Of a stretch of DNA of 64,000 nucleotides, positions 52,503 to 62,034 are shown in pieces. The notes beneath the pieces are model-generated. The model ran no database searches. It was not told the DNA's origin and saw only the letters and a list, made by a program, of their open reading frames with translations. Numbering within the stretch: position 1 is the stretch's first letter; the number at the start of each line of letters is the position of its first letter. A program made the position numbers and the translations under genes. The DNA is from Pseudocolwellia sp048296855 (GTDB lineage Bacteria; Pseudomonadota; Gammaproteobacteria; Enterobacterales; Alteromonadaceae): assembly GCA_048296855.1 (NCBI GenBank), contig CP182631.1, one strand, 5' to 3'.

Positions 52503-53626
52503 GTGACAGAAAAATTTTAAATAGTGAAAACACGAACAACAATAAGAAAAAACCAACCATTTTAATTATGGCTGGTGGTACAGGCGGGCATATATTTCCG
52601 GGGATAGCGGTAGCTGATAAATTAAAATCAATGGGCTGGAATATCCATTGGTTAGGTACAGCTAAACGTATGGAAGCGAGTATTGTTCCTGAACATGGTT
52701 ACGAAATATCGTTTATTAATATTGCAGGTTTACGTAATAAAAATTGGAAAGAATGGATTAAAACCCCCTTTAAATTGATGCTGTCAGTTTTTCAATCCAT
52801 ACAAGTTATTCGTAAAGTAAAACCCGATGTTGTATTAGGTATGGGCGGTTATGCAAGTGCTCCTGGCGGAGTTGCAGCTTGGCTCATGAGTAAGCCGTTA
52901 GTTTTACATGAACAAAATGCTGTAGCCGGTATGAGTAACCGCTTTTTATCAAGAATAGCGTCGCGTGTATTAAGTGCTTTTCCGGGGGCATTTAGTCAAG
53001 GAATTAAGCATCAGGTTATTGGTAATCCTCTTCGAAGCGACATTATTGCTATTGAAAACGTTATACCGCAACAACCTGCTAGCAGTAAAAAAGTATTAGT
53101 TGTAGGCGGGAGCTTAGGTGCTCAAATACTTAATACAACGGTGCCGCAAGCAATGAAACAAATCAAACTTCAAAGTATTGATGTTTGGCATCAAACAGGT
53201 AAGGGCAATCAAGAGGCTGTATTAGATAGCTATCAAGAATACGGGCTACCTGAAGAAAAAGTAAAAGTTACTGAATTTATTGATGATATGGCAGAAGCAT
53301 ACAAATGGGCTGATGTTGTTATTTGTAGAGCAGGAGCGTTAACGGTTTCTGAATTAGCAATGGCAGCAAAGCCAGCAGTATTTGTACCTTTGCCACATGC
53401 GGTTGACGATCACCAAACAAAAAATGCCATGTATTTAGTCGAACGAGGAGCTGCGAAGCTTATCCCGCAAGCTGAATTTAACGGTACAACATTAGCGCAA
53501 ATGTTAAATACCCTTTTTATATCAGATACCGTAGTACAAAAAATGGCAAAAGAAGCACACGATGCAGCCCACGCTGATGCTACGGCTAATCTTGCGGCAA
53601 TTTGTGTTGAGTTGGTATCAAAATGA
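52499..53626 (+). CDS. murG: Lipid II synthase MurG
   Basis: The 375-residue GT-B glycosyltransferase has MAGGTGGHIFPGIAVAD at the N terminus, GMGGYASAPGGVAAW and HEQNAVAGMSNR, and a donor-site CRAGALTVSELAM plus PLPHAVDDHQTKNA. It transfers GlcNAc to lipid I on the inner face of the membrane. An extra polar N-terminal stretch (about 15 residues, Asn- and Lys-rich) precedes the domain. It overlaps both neighbours by 4 bp. Confidence 0.97.
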   Translation: MSDRKILNSENTNNNKKKPTILIMAGGTGGHIFPGIAVADKLKSMGWNIHWLGTAKRMEASIVPEHGYEISFINIAGLRNKNWKEWIKTPFKLMLSVFQSIQVIRKVKPDVVLGMGGYASAPGGVAAWLMSKPLVLHEQNAVAGMSNRFLSRIASRVLSAFPGAFSQGIKHQVIGNPLRSDIIAIENVIPQQPASSKKVLVVGGSLGAQILNTTVPQAMKQIKLQSIDVWHQTGKGNQEAVLDSYQEYGLPEEKVKVTEFIDDMAEAYKWADVVICRAGALTVSELAMAAKPAVFVPLPHAVDDHQTKNAMYLVERGAAKLIPQAEFNGTTLAQMLNTLFISDTVVQKMAKEAHDAAHADATANLAAICVELVSK

Positions 53627-55095
53627 GTAGAGCAATGAGTGATAAAAAATCGGAACCTTCATCTAATATCAATGCATTAGGCGCAAGAACACCGGAAATG
53701 AGACGCGTGAAGCGTATTCATTTTGTTGGTATTGGTGGGGCTGGTATGGGTGGTATAGCTGAAGTGTTGTTAAACGAAGGTTATGAAATCACAGGATCTG
53801 ACATCGGTGAAAACCAAGTGGTTAAGCGTTTAGTTGGTTTAGGTGCAAAAGTTACTATTGGACATCATAAAGATAATATTGAAGGTGCGAGCGTTATTGT
53901 TGTTTCAACGGCTATTGATGCTTCTAACCCTGAAATAGAGCATGCTTTGCAACTGCGTATTCCTGTGGTAAGAAGAGCTGAAATGTTAGCCGAACTTATG
54001 CGTTTTAGACATGGCATTGCTATAGCCGGTACTCATGGAAAAACAACAACAACGAGCTTAATAGCCAGTATATTTGGTGAAGCGAAACTTGATCCTACCT
54101 TTGTTATTGGTGGGCTATTAAATAGCGCAGGTACTAACGCACAGCTTGGTAGCAGCAGATATTTAATTGCAGAAGCAGACGAAAGTGATGCGTCATTTTT
54201 ACATCTACAACCTATGGTAGCTGTTGTCACTAATATCGATGAAGATCATATGGAAACATACCAAGGTGATTTTGAAAAACTTAAAGATACCTATATCGAG
54301 TTTTTACATAATTTACCTTTTTATGGCCTTGCTGTTGTTTGTATCGACAATCCGGTAGTAAGAGAACTTTTACCTAGAATTGGTCGACAAGTTATTACTT
54401 ATGGTTTTTCAGAGGATGCTGATGTTCAAGCAACCAACTTTAAACAAACAAATGGTAAAAGCTATTTTACGGTTAAGCGAGCAGGTAAAGAATTGATGCA
54501 ACTTAGTGTGAATCTTCCTGGTGAGCATAATGTATTAAATGCTTTAGCAAGTATTGCCGTTGCAACAGATGAAAATGTTGAAGATGCAGCGATTCAGTCG
54601 GCCTTAGAAAAATTTGCAGGTATTGGCAGAAGATTTGAACAACTTGCCGAACTAAAAACAGAAAATGGCGATATGGTGCTGGTAGATGATTACGGACACC
54701 ACCCAAGAGAAGTACAAGTAACCATTAAAGCCATGCGTAATGGTTGGCCAGAAAAACGTTTAGTGATGGTGTTTCAGCCTCATAGATATTCTCGAACTCG
54801 TGATTTATACGAAGATTTTGTAGAAGTATTATCGGAAGTGGACTGTTTATATCTTTTAGATGTATATGCTGCTGGCGAAGCACCCGTTGCAGGAGCTGAC
54901 AGTAAGAGTTTAGCTAGAAGTATCAGACAACGTGGTCAAGTAGAGCCTATTTACGTGAGTGATGTGAATCAGTTAGCTGAATTACTACAGGGGCAGCTAC
55001 AAGATGGTGACATGGTTATTACGCAAGGCGCAGGAAATATTGGTGCAATTGCTAAATCGTTAGCAACAAGTTCTTTATTAGGAGCATCTAACTAA
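53623..55095 (+). CDS. murC: UDP-MurNAc:L-alanine ligase MurC
   Basis: The 490-residue ligase has HFVGIGGAGMGGIAEVL, the ATP motif AGTHGKTTTTSL, EADESDASFLHLQP and DDYGHHPREV. It adds the first amino acid to UDP-MurNAc. The first 25 or so residues (to about PEMRRVKRIHF) lie ahead of the conserved domain, similar to E. coli MurC. It touches ddlB by one base. Confidence 0.97.
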   Translation: MSRAMSDKKSEPSSNINALGARTPEMRRVKRIHFVGIGGAGMGGIAEVLLNEGYEITGSDIGENQVVKRLVGLGAKVTIGHHKDNIEGASVIVVSTAIDASNPEIEHALQLRIPVVRRAEMLAELMRFRHGIAIAGTHGKTTTTSLIASIFGEAKLDPTFVIGGLLNSAGTNAQLGSSRYLIAEADESDASFLHLQPMVAVVTNIDEDHMETYQGDFEKLKDTYIEFLHNLPFYGLAVVCIDNPVVRELLPRIGRQVITYGFSEDADVQATNFKQTNGKSYFTVKRAGKELMQLSVNLPGEHNVLNALASIAVATDENVEDAAIQSALEKFAGIGRRFEQLAELKTENGDMVLVDDYGHHPREVQVTIKAMRNGWPEKRLVMVFQPHRYSRTRDLYEDFVEVLSEVDCLYLLDVYAAGEAPVAGADSKSLARSIRQRGQVEPIYVSDVNQLAELLQGQLQDGDMVITQGAGNIGAIAKSLATSSLLGASN

Positions 55096-56033
55096 TGAAT
55101 ACTTCTGTAAATAAAGCACTAAAAGAACAAAAAATAGCTGTTTTGTATGGCGGTAATTCAGCTGAACGTGACGTTTCGTTGAAGTCGGGTAAAGCAATAT
55201 TTAATGCCCTTAATACGACCGGTTATAACGTTGAACTGATCGACACAAAAGACTTTTGTTTAAGTGATCTTGTTAAAAAAAATATCGATAGAGCTTTTAT
55301 CGCATTACACGGGCGAGGTGGTGAAGACGGTTGTTTACAAGGCGCTTTAGAGTATATGAATATTGCATATACAGGTTCGGGTGTTTTAGGTTCGGCGCTT
55401 TCAATGGATAAAATTAGAAGCAAGCAAGTGTTCCAAGCTGTAGATATCCCTACAGCCCCATTTTGTATTGCAGACAAAAATATTTATCAAAAAGCTGATG
55501 CTCAAACCATCATGGCTGAATTAGGTCATAAAGTGATGGTAAAGCCAGCAAATGAAGGCTCAAGTATTGGAATGGCAATGGCGGTAAATGCAGATGAATT
55601 ACATGAAGCATTAACTACAGCGTTTGAATACGATGAAGATGTATTAGTAGAAGCTTGGATCACAGGGCCTGAATATACCGTCGCTATTTTAGGTAACGAA
55701 GCGCTTCCTGCTATTCATATGGAAACACCAAGAGGTTTTTACGATTACGAAGCTAAGTATCAGTCAACAACAACTCAGTACCATTGCCCATGTGGATTAT
55801 CAGTAGAAGATGAAGAGCAACTTAAAGCTATTGCTTTACGTGCATTTAAAGCTACTGATGCAAAAGGATGGGGACGTGTAGATGTTATGCGTAGCGAAAT
55901 TAATGGTTGGCAGGTGTTAGAAGTAAACACCGTACCGGGTATGACAGAAACATCGTTAGTACCTAAAGCGGCTAAAGAATATGGATTAAGTTTTAATCAA
56001 TTAGTCGCCAAAGTTTTAGAAATAAGCTGTTAA
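55095..56033 (+). CDS. ddlB: D-alanine:D-alanine ligase
   Basis: The 312-residue ATP-grasp enzyme starts with IAVLYGGNSAERDVSLKSG and has ALHGRGGEDGCLQG, VKPANEGSSIGMA and the C-terminal VLEVNTVPGMTETS. It makes D-Ala-D-Ala for MurF. It is in the standard place between murC and ftsQ, so the DdlB name is used. Confidence 0.96.
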   Translation: MNTSVNKALKEQKIAVLYGGNSAERDVSLKSGKAIFNALNTTGYNVELIDTKDFCLSDLVKKNIDRAFIALHGRGGEDGCLQGALEYMNIAYTGSGVLGSALSMDKIRSKQVFQAVDIPTAPFCIADKNIYQKADAQTIMAELGHKVMVKPANEGSSIGMAMAVNADELHEALTTAFEYDEDVLVEAWITGPEYTVAILGNEALPAIHMETPRGFYDYEAKYQSTTTQYHCPCGLSVEDEEQLKAIALRAFKATDAKGWGRVDVMRSEINGWQVLEVNTVPGMTETSLVPKAAKEYGLSFNQLVAKVLEISC

Positions 56034-56082
56034 CAACAAATTTTACTTATAGTTTTTACTGAGAAAAAGATAAAGCATAAAT

Positions 56083-56841
56083 ATGACGAAAGAGAACGCA
56101 ACTGAAACTAAGCAAAAAATAAATATCAGCTTTTGGGCCGGTGTTGTTTTTTTTGCTGTAGTCGTGGGATCAATATCTTCGTTTGCATATTTTTTAAATA
56201 ATAAGTTATCTGAAGATGAATCTGCACCAGTAACATCTTTAGTCATCAGTGGTGAAATGGCTTACACCACTAAAAATGATATAGAAAAAGCGATTGAGCA
56301 CATCAATTTTGGTAACTTTTTTAAGGTTGATGTAAATAACGTACAAAAAATGGTGGAAGCATTGCCTTGGGTTTATTCGGTATCTGTAAGAAAGCAATGG
56401 CCAAATGAATTGAAAATTTATGTTGTTGATCAAGCGCCGATAGCGCAATGGAATGGTGATTCTTATATCAATGCTTATGGTGAAGTTTTCCAAACAGGGA
56501 CAAATAATTTAGCCAATAATTTACCAGACTTTTTTGGACCTGAAGGCACTGAAGATGTGGCATTAAAAAATTATAAAAACTTAAACGAGTTACTCAGTTA
56601 TGGCGGTTTTAATATTTCTGAATTGGTATTAACAGAACGATACGCCTGGCAATTAACATTAAAAAATGGCGTTATTTTGAATTTAGGTAGAGAAAATAGA
56701 GTAGAGCGCATACAGCGTTTTATGGATGCATATCCACATATAAAATTAGAAGAAGATGTACAAATTAATTATGTAGATCTTAGATACGACACCGGCTTTG
56801 CAGTTGGGTTTAAATCCATTGATAAGAATGAAAGAGTTTAA
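56083..56841 (+). CDS. ftsQ: Cell division protein FtsQ
   Basis: The 252-residue bitopic protein has a short cytoplasmic part, one membrane helix (FWAGVVFFAVVVGSISSFAYF), a POTRA domain (VTSLVISGEMAYTTKNDIEKAI, in part) and a beta domain ending YVDLRYDTGFAVGFK. VYSVSVRKQWPNELKIYVV is the family signature. It recruits FtsL and FtsB. Confidence 0.93.
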   Translation: MTKENATETKQKINISFWAGVVFFAVVVGSISSFAYFLNNKLSEDESAPVTSLVISGEMAYTTKNDIEKAIEHINFGNFFKVDVNNVQKMVEALPWVYSVSVRKQWPNELKIYVVDQAPIAQWNGDSYINAYGEVFQTGTNNLANNLPDFFGPEGTEDVALKNYKNLNELLSYGGFNISELVLTERYAWQLTLKNGVILNLGRENRVERIQRFMDAYPHIKLEEDVQINYVDLRYDTGFAVGFKSIDKNERV

Positions 56842-56846
56842 CTTTA

Positions 56847-58082
56847 ATGTCAAAAATAATAGATAGAAACCTCGTAGTAGGACTAGACATAGGTACTTCA
56901 AAAATATCTGTGGCTGTAGGGGAAATTACTCCAGACAAGAAGTTAAGCATTGTAGGTGTGGGTAACCAACCAGCAAGAGGCATGGATAAAGGTGGCGTAA
57001 ACGACTTAAATCTTGTTATTCAGTCAATTCAACGAGCGGTTAATGAAGCTGAGTTAATGGCTGATTGTAATATTACCTCTGTGTATTTAGGCATTTCAGG
57101 TAAGCATATTAGTTGTCAAAATGAACAAGGCATGGTGCCAATTACTGATAATGAAGTTATTCAAGAAGATGTAGATAACGTTATTCATACAGCTCGTTCA
57201 GTACCAATTTCAGCAGAGCGTAGAATGCTTCATGTATTACCGCAAGAATATAGTATTGATTGCCAAGACGGCATAAAAAGCCCAATAGGTATGTCAGGTG
57301 TAAGAATGGAAGCCAAAGTTCACATTGTTACTTGTGCGAACGACATGGCTAAAAATATTGTGAAATGTGTAGAACGATGTGATTTGAAAGCTGATCAATT
57401 AATTTTTTCTGCACTAGCATCAAGTTATTCAATACTCACGGAAGATGAAAAAGAATTAGGTATTTGTGTTGTAGACATGGGCGCGGGGACTATTGATATT
57501 TCAATATTTACAGGCGGTGCATTAAGACATACCGCGGTAATACCTGTTGCTGGTAATCAAGTTACAAGTGATATCGCAAAAATATTTAGAACACCATTAA
57601 GTCATGCTGAAGATATAAAAGTGCAATACGCTTGCGCATTAAGACAAATGGTGAGTATGGAAGATAATATCGAAGTACCAAGTGTTGGTGGAAGAGCAGC
57701 ACGTTCAATGTCGAGACATACATTGGCTGAAGTTGTAGAACCAAGATACCAAGAGCTTTTTGAATTAATACAAGAAGAAGTGCGTGAAGCAGGTTTAGAA
57801 GATCAAATTGCAGCAGGTTACGTATTAACGGGTGGTACTTCCAAAATGGAAGGCGTTGTTGAGTTTGCTGAAGAGGTATTTCAAATGCCTGTTAGAGTCG
57901 CTACACCTCAGGGTGTATCAGGCTTACATGAGTATGTTAATGATCCTATATATTCAACTGTTGTTGGTTTATTGCACTATGGAATGCAAGCAAACGAGCA
58001 ACATGGTAACGAAATTAAAACAAGCGATGGAGTGAGATCTTTAGGGACTCGCGTCGTTGCTTGGTTTAAAGGTGAGTTCTAA
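56847..58082 (+). CDS. ftsA: Cell division protein FtsA
   Basis: The 411-residue actin-like protein has VVGLDIGTSKISVAVGE (phosphate 1), VVDMGAGTIDISIF (phosphate 2), YVLTGGTSKMEGV (adenosine motif) and a C-terminal amphipathic tail (LGTRVVAWFKGEF) for membrane attachment. It tethers FtsZ. It follows ftsQ by 5 bp and precedes ftsZ. Confidence 0.97.
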   Translation: MSKIIDRNLVVGLDIGTSKISVAVGEITPDKKLSIVGVGNQPARGMDKGGVNDLNLVIQSIQRAVNEAELMADCNITSVYLGISGKHISCQNEQGMVPITDNEVIQEDVDNVIHTARSVPISAERRMLHVLPQEYSIDCQDGIKSPIGMSGVRMEAKVHIVTCANDMAKNIVKCVERCDLKADQLIFSALASSYSILTEDEKELGICVVDMGAGTIDISIFTGGALRHTAVIPVAGNQVTSDIAKIFRTPLSHAEDIKVQYACALRQMVSMEDNIEVPSVGGRAARSMSRHTLAEVVEPRYQELFELIQEEVREAGLEDQIAAGYVLTGGTSKMEGVVEFAEEVFQMPVRVATPQGVSGLHEYVNDPIYSTVVGLLHYGMQANEQHGNEIKTSDGVRSLGTRVVAWFKGEF

Positions 58083-58191
58083 AAGTAAAAAAAATGTAAA
58101 TAAATGAATATTTAGCTTTATGTCTTTAATAAATCTAAATAAAATATCGTTTTGGTGGAACAAAACATTATATAAATCGGAGAATAAAAAA

Positions 58192-59355
58192 ATGTTTGAA
58201 TTAATGGAAGATCACAATCAAGAAGCAGTTATTAAAGTAATAGGTGTTGGCGGCGGCGGCGGAAATGCTGTTGAGCATATGGTGACACAAACTATAGAAG
58301 GCGTTGAGTTCATAACAGCTAACACAGACTCGCAAGCCCTTCGTAATTCATCAGCTAATGTAACTTTACAGTTAGGTACTGATGTAACAAAAGGTTTAGG
58401 CGCAGGCGCAAACCCTGAAATTGGCCGCAGAAGCGCTGAAGAAGATAGAGAAACTATCAAAGAAGCTCTTCGAGGAGCTGATATGATCTTTATTGCTGCT
58501 GGTATGGGCGGTGGTACAGGTACCGGTGCAGCTCCAGTAGTTGCTGAAATAGCCAAAGAAATGGGTATTTTAACGGTTGCTGTTGTAACAAAACCTTTCC
58601 CGTTTGAAGGGAAAAAGCGTATGAATTACGCAGATCAAGGTATTGAATTTTTAACTAAAAATGTTGATTCATTGATCACTATTCCTAATGAAAAATTATT
58701 AAAAGTATTAGGTCCAGGCACAAGTTTACTTGACGCATTTAAAGCTGCAAACAATGTATTATTAGGTGCAGTGCAAGGTATTGCGGAACTAATTACTCGT
58801 CCAGGACTCATAAACGTTGATTTCGCCGATGTTAGAACAGTAATGTCTGAAATGGGAACGGCAATGATGGGGTCTGGTACTGCATCAGGTCCAGATCGTG
58901 CTGAAGAAGCTGCTGAAGCCGCAATTTCAAGCCCATTACTTGAAGATGTAGATTTAGCCGGTGCTCGTGGTATTTTGGTTAATATTACAGCCGGTATGGA
59001 TATTAGTATTGATGAATTTGAAACAGTAGGTAATGCAGTAAAAGCATTTGCTTCTGAAAATGCTACTGTTGTTGTTGGTGCAGTTATCGACCCAGAAATG
59101 ACTGACGAATTACGTGTAACAGTAGTTGCTACAGGTATTGGCGCTGAGCGTAAACCAGATATTACATTGGTTAATCCAGCTCCACAGGTTGAGCAACAAG
59201 TTGTTGGCGGTGATTACGTACCTAGCCCACAAATTGATTTAAATTCAGCAGCTGTAGCAATGCCTGAAAGCAATGCTCAAGTGCAAAAAGTAGCGGCAAC
59301 TGATTTAGATAACTACTTAGATATACCAGCATTTTTACGTAAACAGGCTGATTAG
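58192..59355 (+). CDS. ftsZ: Cell division protein FtsZ
   Basis: From ATG at 58192 (GGAG nine bases upstream), the tubulin homologue has 387 residues. It has the N-terminal KVIGVGGGGGNAVEHM, the tubulin signature GGGTGTGAAPV, T7-loop-region NVDFADVRTVM and the C-terminal tail DLDNYLDIPAFLRKQAD for FtsA and ZipA binding. An in-frame ATG at 58120 would add 24 atypical residues and is rejected. It forms the Z ring. Confidence 0.97.
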   Translation: MFELMEDHNQEAVIKVIGVGGGGGNAVEHMVTQTIEGVEFITANTDSQALRNSSANVTLQLGTDVTKGLGAGANPEIGRRSAEEDRETIKEALRGADMIFIAAGMGGGTGTGAAPVVAEIAKEMGILTVAVVTKPFPFEGKKRMNYADQGIEFLTKNVDSLITIPNEKLLKVLGPGTSLLDAFKAANNVLLGAVQGIAELITRPGLINVDFADVRTVMSEMGTAMMGSGTASGPDRAEEAAEAAISSPLLEDVDLAGARGILVNITAGMDISIDEFETVGNAVKAFASENATVVVGAVIDPEMTDELRVTVVATGIGAERKPDITLVNPAPQVEQQVVGGDYVPSPQIDLNSAAVAMPESNAQVQKVAATDLDNYLDIPAFLRKQAD

Positions 59356-59376
59356 TTGACTCTAAAGAGTCCTACT

Positions 59377-59405
59377 TTGATTATATCGAGTGAATTTGCT
59401 ATATT
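59377..59405 (+). promoter_or_regulatory. lpxC promoter
   Basis: TTGATT (59377-59382), a 17-bp spacer and TATATT (59400-59405) make a good sigma-70 promoter, about 65 bp before lpxC. A short hairpin, GACTCT-AA-AGAGTC (59358-59371), sits just before it after ftsZ. E. coli also has an lpxC promoter in this position. Confidence 0.65.
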
Positions 59406-59469
59406 ACGCGACCGCTGAAAATTAGCGTTCATGTTCAATATTAAAGAAGCGAATGGTTAAAGGCTATTT

Positions 59470-60387
59470 ATGATAAAACAACGTACTATTAAAGACAGTG
59501 TTTCTGCTGTTGGCGTAGGCTTACACAAAGGCGAAAAGGTGCAGATAACTCTCCGTCCTGCTCCTGCCAATACCGGAATCATATTCCGTCGTGTAGACTT
59601 GTCTCCAATTGTAGACATTAAAGCAACGCCCGAAGCTGTGGGCGAAACAACTTTATGTACGTGTTTAGTTAATAAAGAAAATGTAAAGATTTCCACCGTC
59701 GAACATCTTCTTGCTGCCGTAGCCTCACTCGGTATTGATAACCTGATCATCGATGTAGATTCAGCTGAAGTGCCTATTATGGATGGGAGTTCGCTTCCAT
59801 TTGTATACTTGATCCAATCTGTAGGTATAGAAACATCAAAAGTTGCTAAGCGTTTTATTCGAATTACTAAAACAATTCGTGTAGAAGAAGGCGATAAATG
59901 GGCAGAATTAAAACCTTATGAAGGTTTTCGTGTTAACTTTTCGATAGAGTTTAATCACCCTGTTATTGCTAATACCTGTCAAACCATGAGTATGGATTTA
60001 TCAAGTAACACTTTTATTAAAGAAATTAGTCGCGCAAGAACGTTTGGTTTTATGCAAGATATTGACTTTCTTCGTTCTCACGATTTAGCCTTAGGCGGTA
60101 GTTTAGAGAACGCGATAGTGCTTGATGAATATCGTATGTTGAACAAAGATGATTTGAGATACGATGACGAATTTGTTAAACATAAAATATTAGATGCTAT
60201 TGGTGATTTGTATATGGGCGGCACCAGTATTTTAGGTGAACTTAACGCATTTAAATCAGGGCACGCACTTAACAATCTTTTATTAAGAGAAGTGTTTAAG
60301 CAAAAAGAGTCTTGGGAATGGGTCACATTTGAAGACAATGAAAAAGCGCCTATTGAATATCAAGAACTGAATACTTCAATTTTTTAA
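59470..60387 (+). CDS. lpxC: UDP-3-O-acyl-GlcNAc deacetylase LpxC
   Basis: The 305-residue zinc enzyme has the start TIKDSVSAVGVGLHKGEKV, the zinc-ligand ISTVEHLLAAVASLG, KHKILDAIGDLYMGG with the other ligands, and FKSGHALNNLLL with the catalytic histidine. It is the committed step of lipid A synthesis. It ends in a terminator and is co-oriented with the dcw cluster. Confidence 0.98.
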   Translation: MIKQRTIKDSVSAVGVGLHKGEKVQITLRPAPANTGIIFRRVDLSPIVDIKATPEAVGETTLCTCLVNKENVKISTVEHLLAAVASLGIDNLIIDVDSAEVPIMDGSSLPFVYLIQSVGIETSKVAKRFIRITKTIRVEEGDKWAELKPYEGFRVNFSIEFNHPVIANTCQTMSMDLSSNTFIKEISRARTFGFMQDIDFLRSHDLALGGSLENAIVLDEYRMLNKDDLRYDDEFVKHKILDAIGDLYMGGTSILGELNAFKSGHALNNLLLREVFKQKESWEWVTFEDNEKAPIEYQELNTSIF

Positions 60388-60410
60388 TACTTATGTATTA
60401 GTTAATATTT

Positions 60411-60436
60411 AAAACCAGCCTTTAGCTGGTTTTTTG
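60411..60436 (+). terminator. Terminator after lpxC
   Basis: AAAACCAGC, a 5-nt loop and GCTGGTTTT form a 9-bp stem with a following T run, 24 bp after the lpxC stop. It ends the long dcw-lpxC transcript. Confidence 0.88.
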
Positions 60437-60527
60437 TTTTAGAAAGATCACTCAAATTTGTACATAGATTGATTATTTATTCTTCGTATTAAATAGGTCA
60501 ATTCATTATTGCGTTTGTTATAAAGTG

Positions 60528-61001
60528 TTACTTTTTTACGTGTTGGGCGAGTTTTTCTAGTTTTTCTTTTAGTCCTTTAGGTGCATTTTGGGCAATGCTA
60601 CGCAATTCAGAGGCTGTTTTTTCTGAGATTGTAGATGATGTTATAACTGTTTTTTTATTCGCTTGAGGATGTGTTGGCCTTAAAATATTACGATTGGGTG
60701 ATACTTTAATTTCAATTTGAGAATACTTACCTTGGGTTGCTTCAACGAGCTTTTGGTTTATTTTCATTCGTTCAAATTGAAGTCTTTGACCCCAAACGGA
60801 AGAATTAACGTTAATAACAACACTTTTATTACTAAAATTTGCGATATGCCACACCTCTTGTGGAAGGTCAGGGCAAGTTTGTCGTACAATATCTGTTAAT
60901 ATAGTTAAAGAGTTGGTTTTTTCAGTGATGTATGCCAAAGTGCCTCTGTTTGAATTAATCAGCGACGACATATCAGATGGGCTTTTTGATTTTCGAGCCA
61001 T
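60528..61001 (-). CDS. dciA: DciA (DUF721) helicase-loading protein
   Basis: The 157-residue protein has an N-terminal DUF721 KH-like domain, seen in LINSNRGTLAYITEKTN, and WGQRLQFERMKINQKLVEA, followed by a basic flexible tail. DciA loads the replicative helicase DnaB in bacteria that lack DnaC. It is on the opposite strand, divergent from the M23 peptidase with a 33-bp gap to its start, the usual arrangement near secA in this group. Confidence 0.85.
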   Translation of the reverse strand: MARKSKSPSDMSSLINSNRGTLAYITEKTNSLTILTDIVRQTCPDLPQEVWHIANFSNKSVVINVNSSVWGQRLQFERMKINQKLVEATQGKYSQIEIKVSPNRNILRPTHPQANKKTVITSSTISEKTASELRSIAQNAPKGLKEKLEKLAQHVKK

Positions 61002-61034
61002 TTGAAAAACCTAAATAGAGATAAACCAAGAACA

Positions 61035-61937
61035 ATGAGTTTAACACTACTATACCGTGGAAAAAATGTAAGTTTTCTAATGAAGCTAAAAAAGCTTCAT
61101 TGGGTATCATTGCTTATTGTGTTTTTTTTAATATCAGGGGGAATAATTCACCTTATTTTTTCGGGTAATGCTATTCCAGAACAACCACTTTATAGTATGG
61201 CAAGTGAGCTAGAAACTCCTCACAACATACAACACACTAACCCACAGCAGCTTACTGCTTTAACTATGAAGTTAGCCGAGCTACAAAGCCAAGTATTACG
61301 TATTAATGCATTAGGTGAACGCTTAGCTGAAGCGTCAAATATTCCTGAAAAAGAGTTTAACTTTAATGAGCTTCCACCCAGCGGTGGTCCGTCTATCGAA
61401 TATGAAGATATCACAGCAAAGTCTATAGCAGAATTATCAAAAGACATTTCATCTTTAGAAGATTTAATGCTTTATGAAGAAAAACAACTTAATATGCTTG
61501 AATCTTTAATGTTGGGTCACCATATTGAAAGTATGAGCTATTTATCTGGTCGGCCAATTAGAAAAGGGTGGCTTTCATCTTATTTCGGCACCAGAAAAGA
61601 TCCATTTAATGGGCGACCTGCAATGCATAAAGGTGTAGACTTTGCGGGTAAAGAAAATGCAGATATTATAGCTACTGCCGCAGGCGTAGTTAGCTGGGCT
61701 GGAGAGCGCAGTGGATATGGTCATTTGATCGAATTAGATCATGGACAAGGTATGAAGACACGTTATGGTCATAATAAAGTGTTATTAGTGTCAGCAGGGG
61801 ATGTAGTAACGAAAGGACAAGTGATAGCTCGAATGGGAAGTACGGGTCGTTCAACAGGGCCACATGTGCATTACGAAATATTACGTAATAACCAGCAAAT
61901 AAATCCAATCAAGTTTATTTACAGAAAAGCTAAATAA
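61035..61937 (+). CDS. M23-family peptidoglycan endopeptidase
   Basis: From ATG at 61035 the 300-residue protein has one N-terminal membrane anchor (HWVSLLIVFFLISGGIIHLI) and a periplasmic coiled coil (QQLTALTMKLAELQSQVLRI). The LytM domain has zinc ligands in MHKGVDFAG, GMKTRYGH and HVHYEIL, so all catalytic residues are present. It likely cleaves peptide cross-links. It lies between dciA and secA. A TTG at 61002 would add 11 residues and is less likely. Confidence 0.9.
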   Translation: MSLTLLYRGKNVSFLMKLKKLHWVSLLIVFFLISGGIIHLIFSGNAIPEQPLYSMASELETPHNIQHTNPQQLTALTMKLAELQSQVLRINALGERLAEASNIPEKEFNFNELPPSGGPSIEYEDITAKSIAELSKDISSLEDLMLYEEKQLNMLESLMLGHHIESMSYLSGRPIRKGWLSSYFGTRKDPFNGRPAMHKGVDFAGKENADIIATAAGVVSWAGERSGYGHLIELDHGQGMKTRYGHNKVLLVSAGDVVTKGQVIARMGSTGRSTGPHVHYEILRNNQQINPIKFIYRKAK

Positions 61938-62034
61938 TAGCTCTAAGTTCTACATATTATTGAGTATATAGTTAGTAGTTTACTAATTATATTAATTTTA
62001 GGCGGAAGATTTCTTCCATAAGTGGTTTAACAAG

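Noticed and set aside
58120..58191. Upstream ATG extending FtsZ by 24 residues
   Set aside because: The extra residues are not FtsZ-like and a well-spaced GGAG supports the ATG at 58192.
61938..62034. SecM-like arrest peptide before secA
   Set aside because: The gap is 97 bp and has no open frame with an arrest motif; only a short GGAAGA-TT-TCTTCC hairpin is seen.
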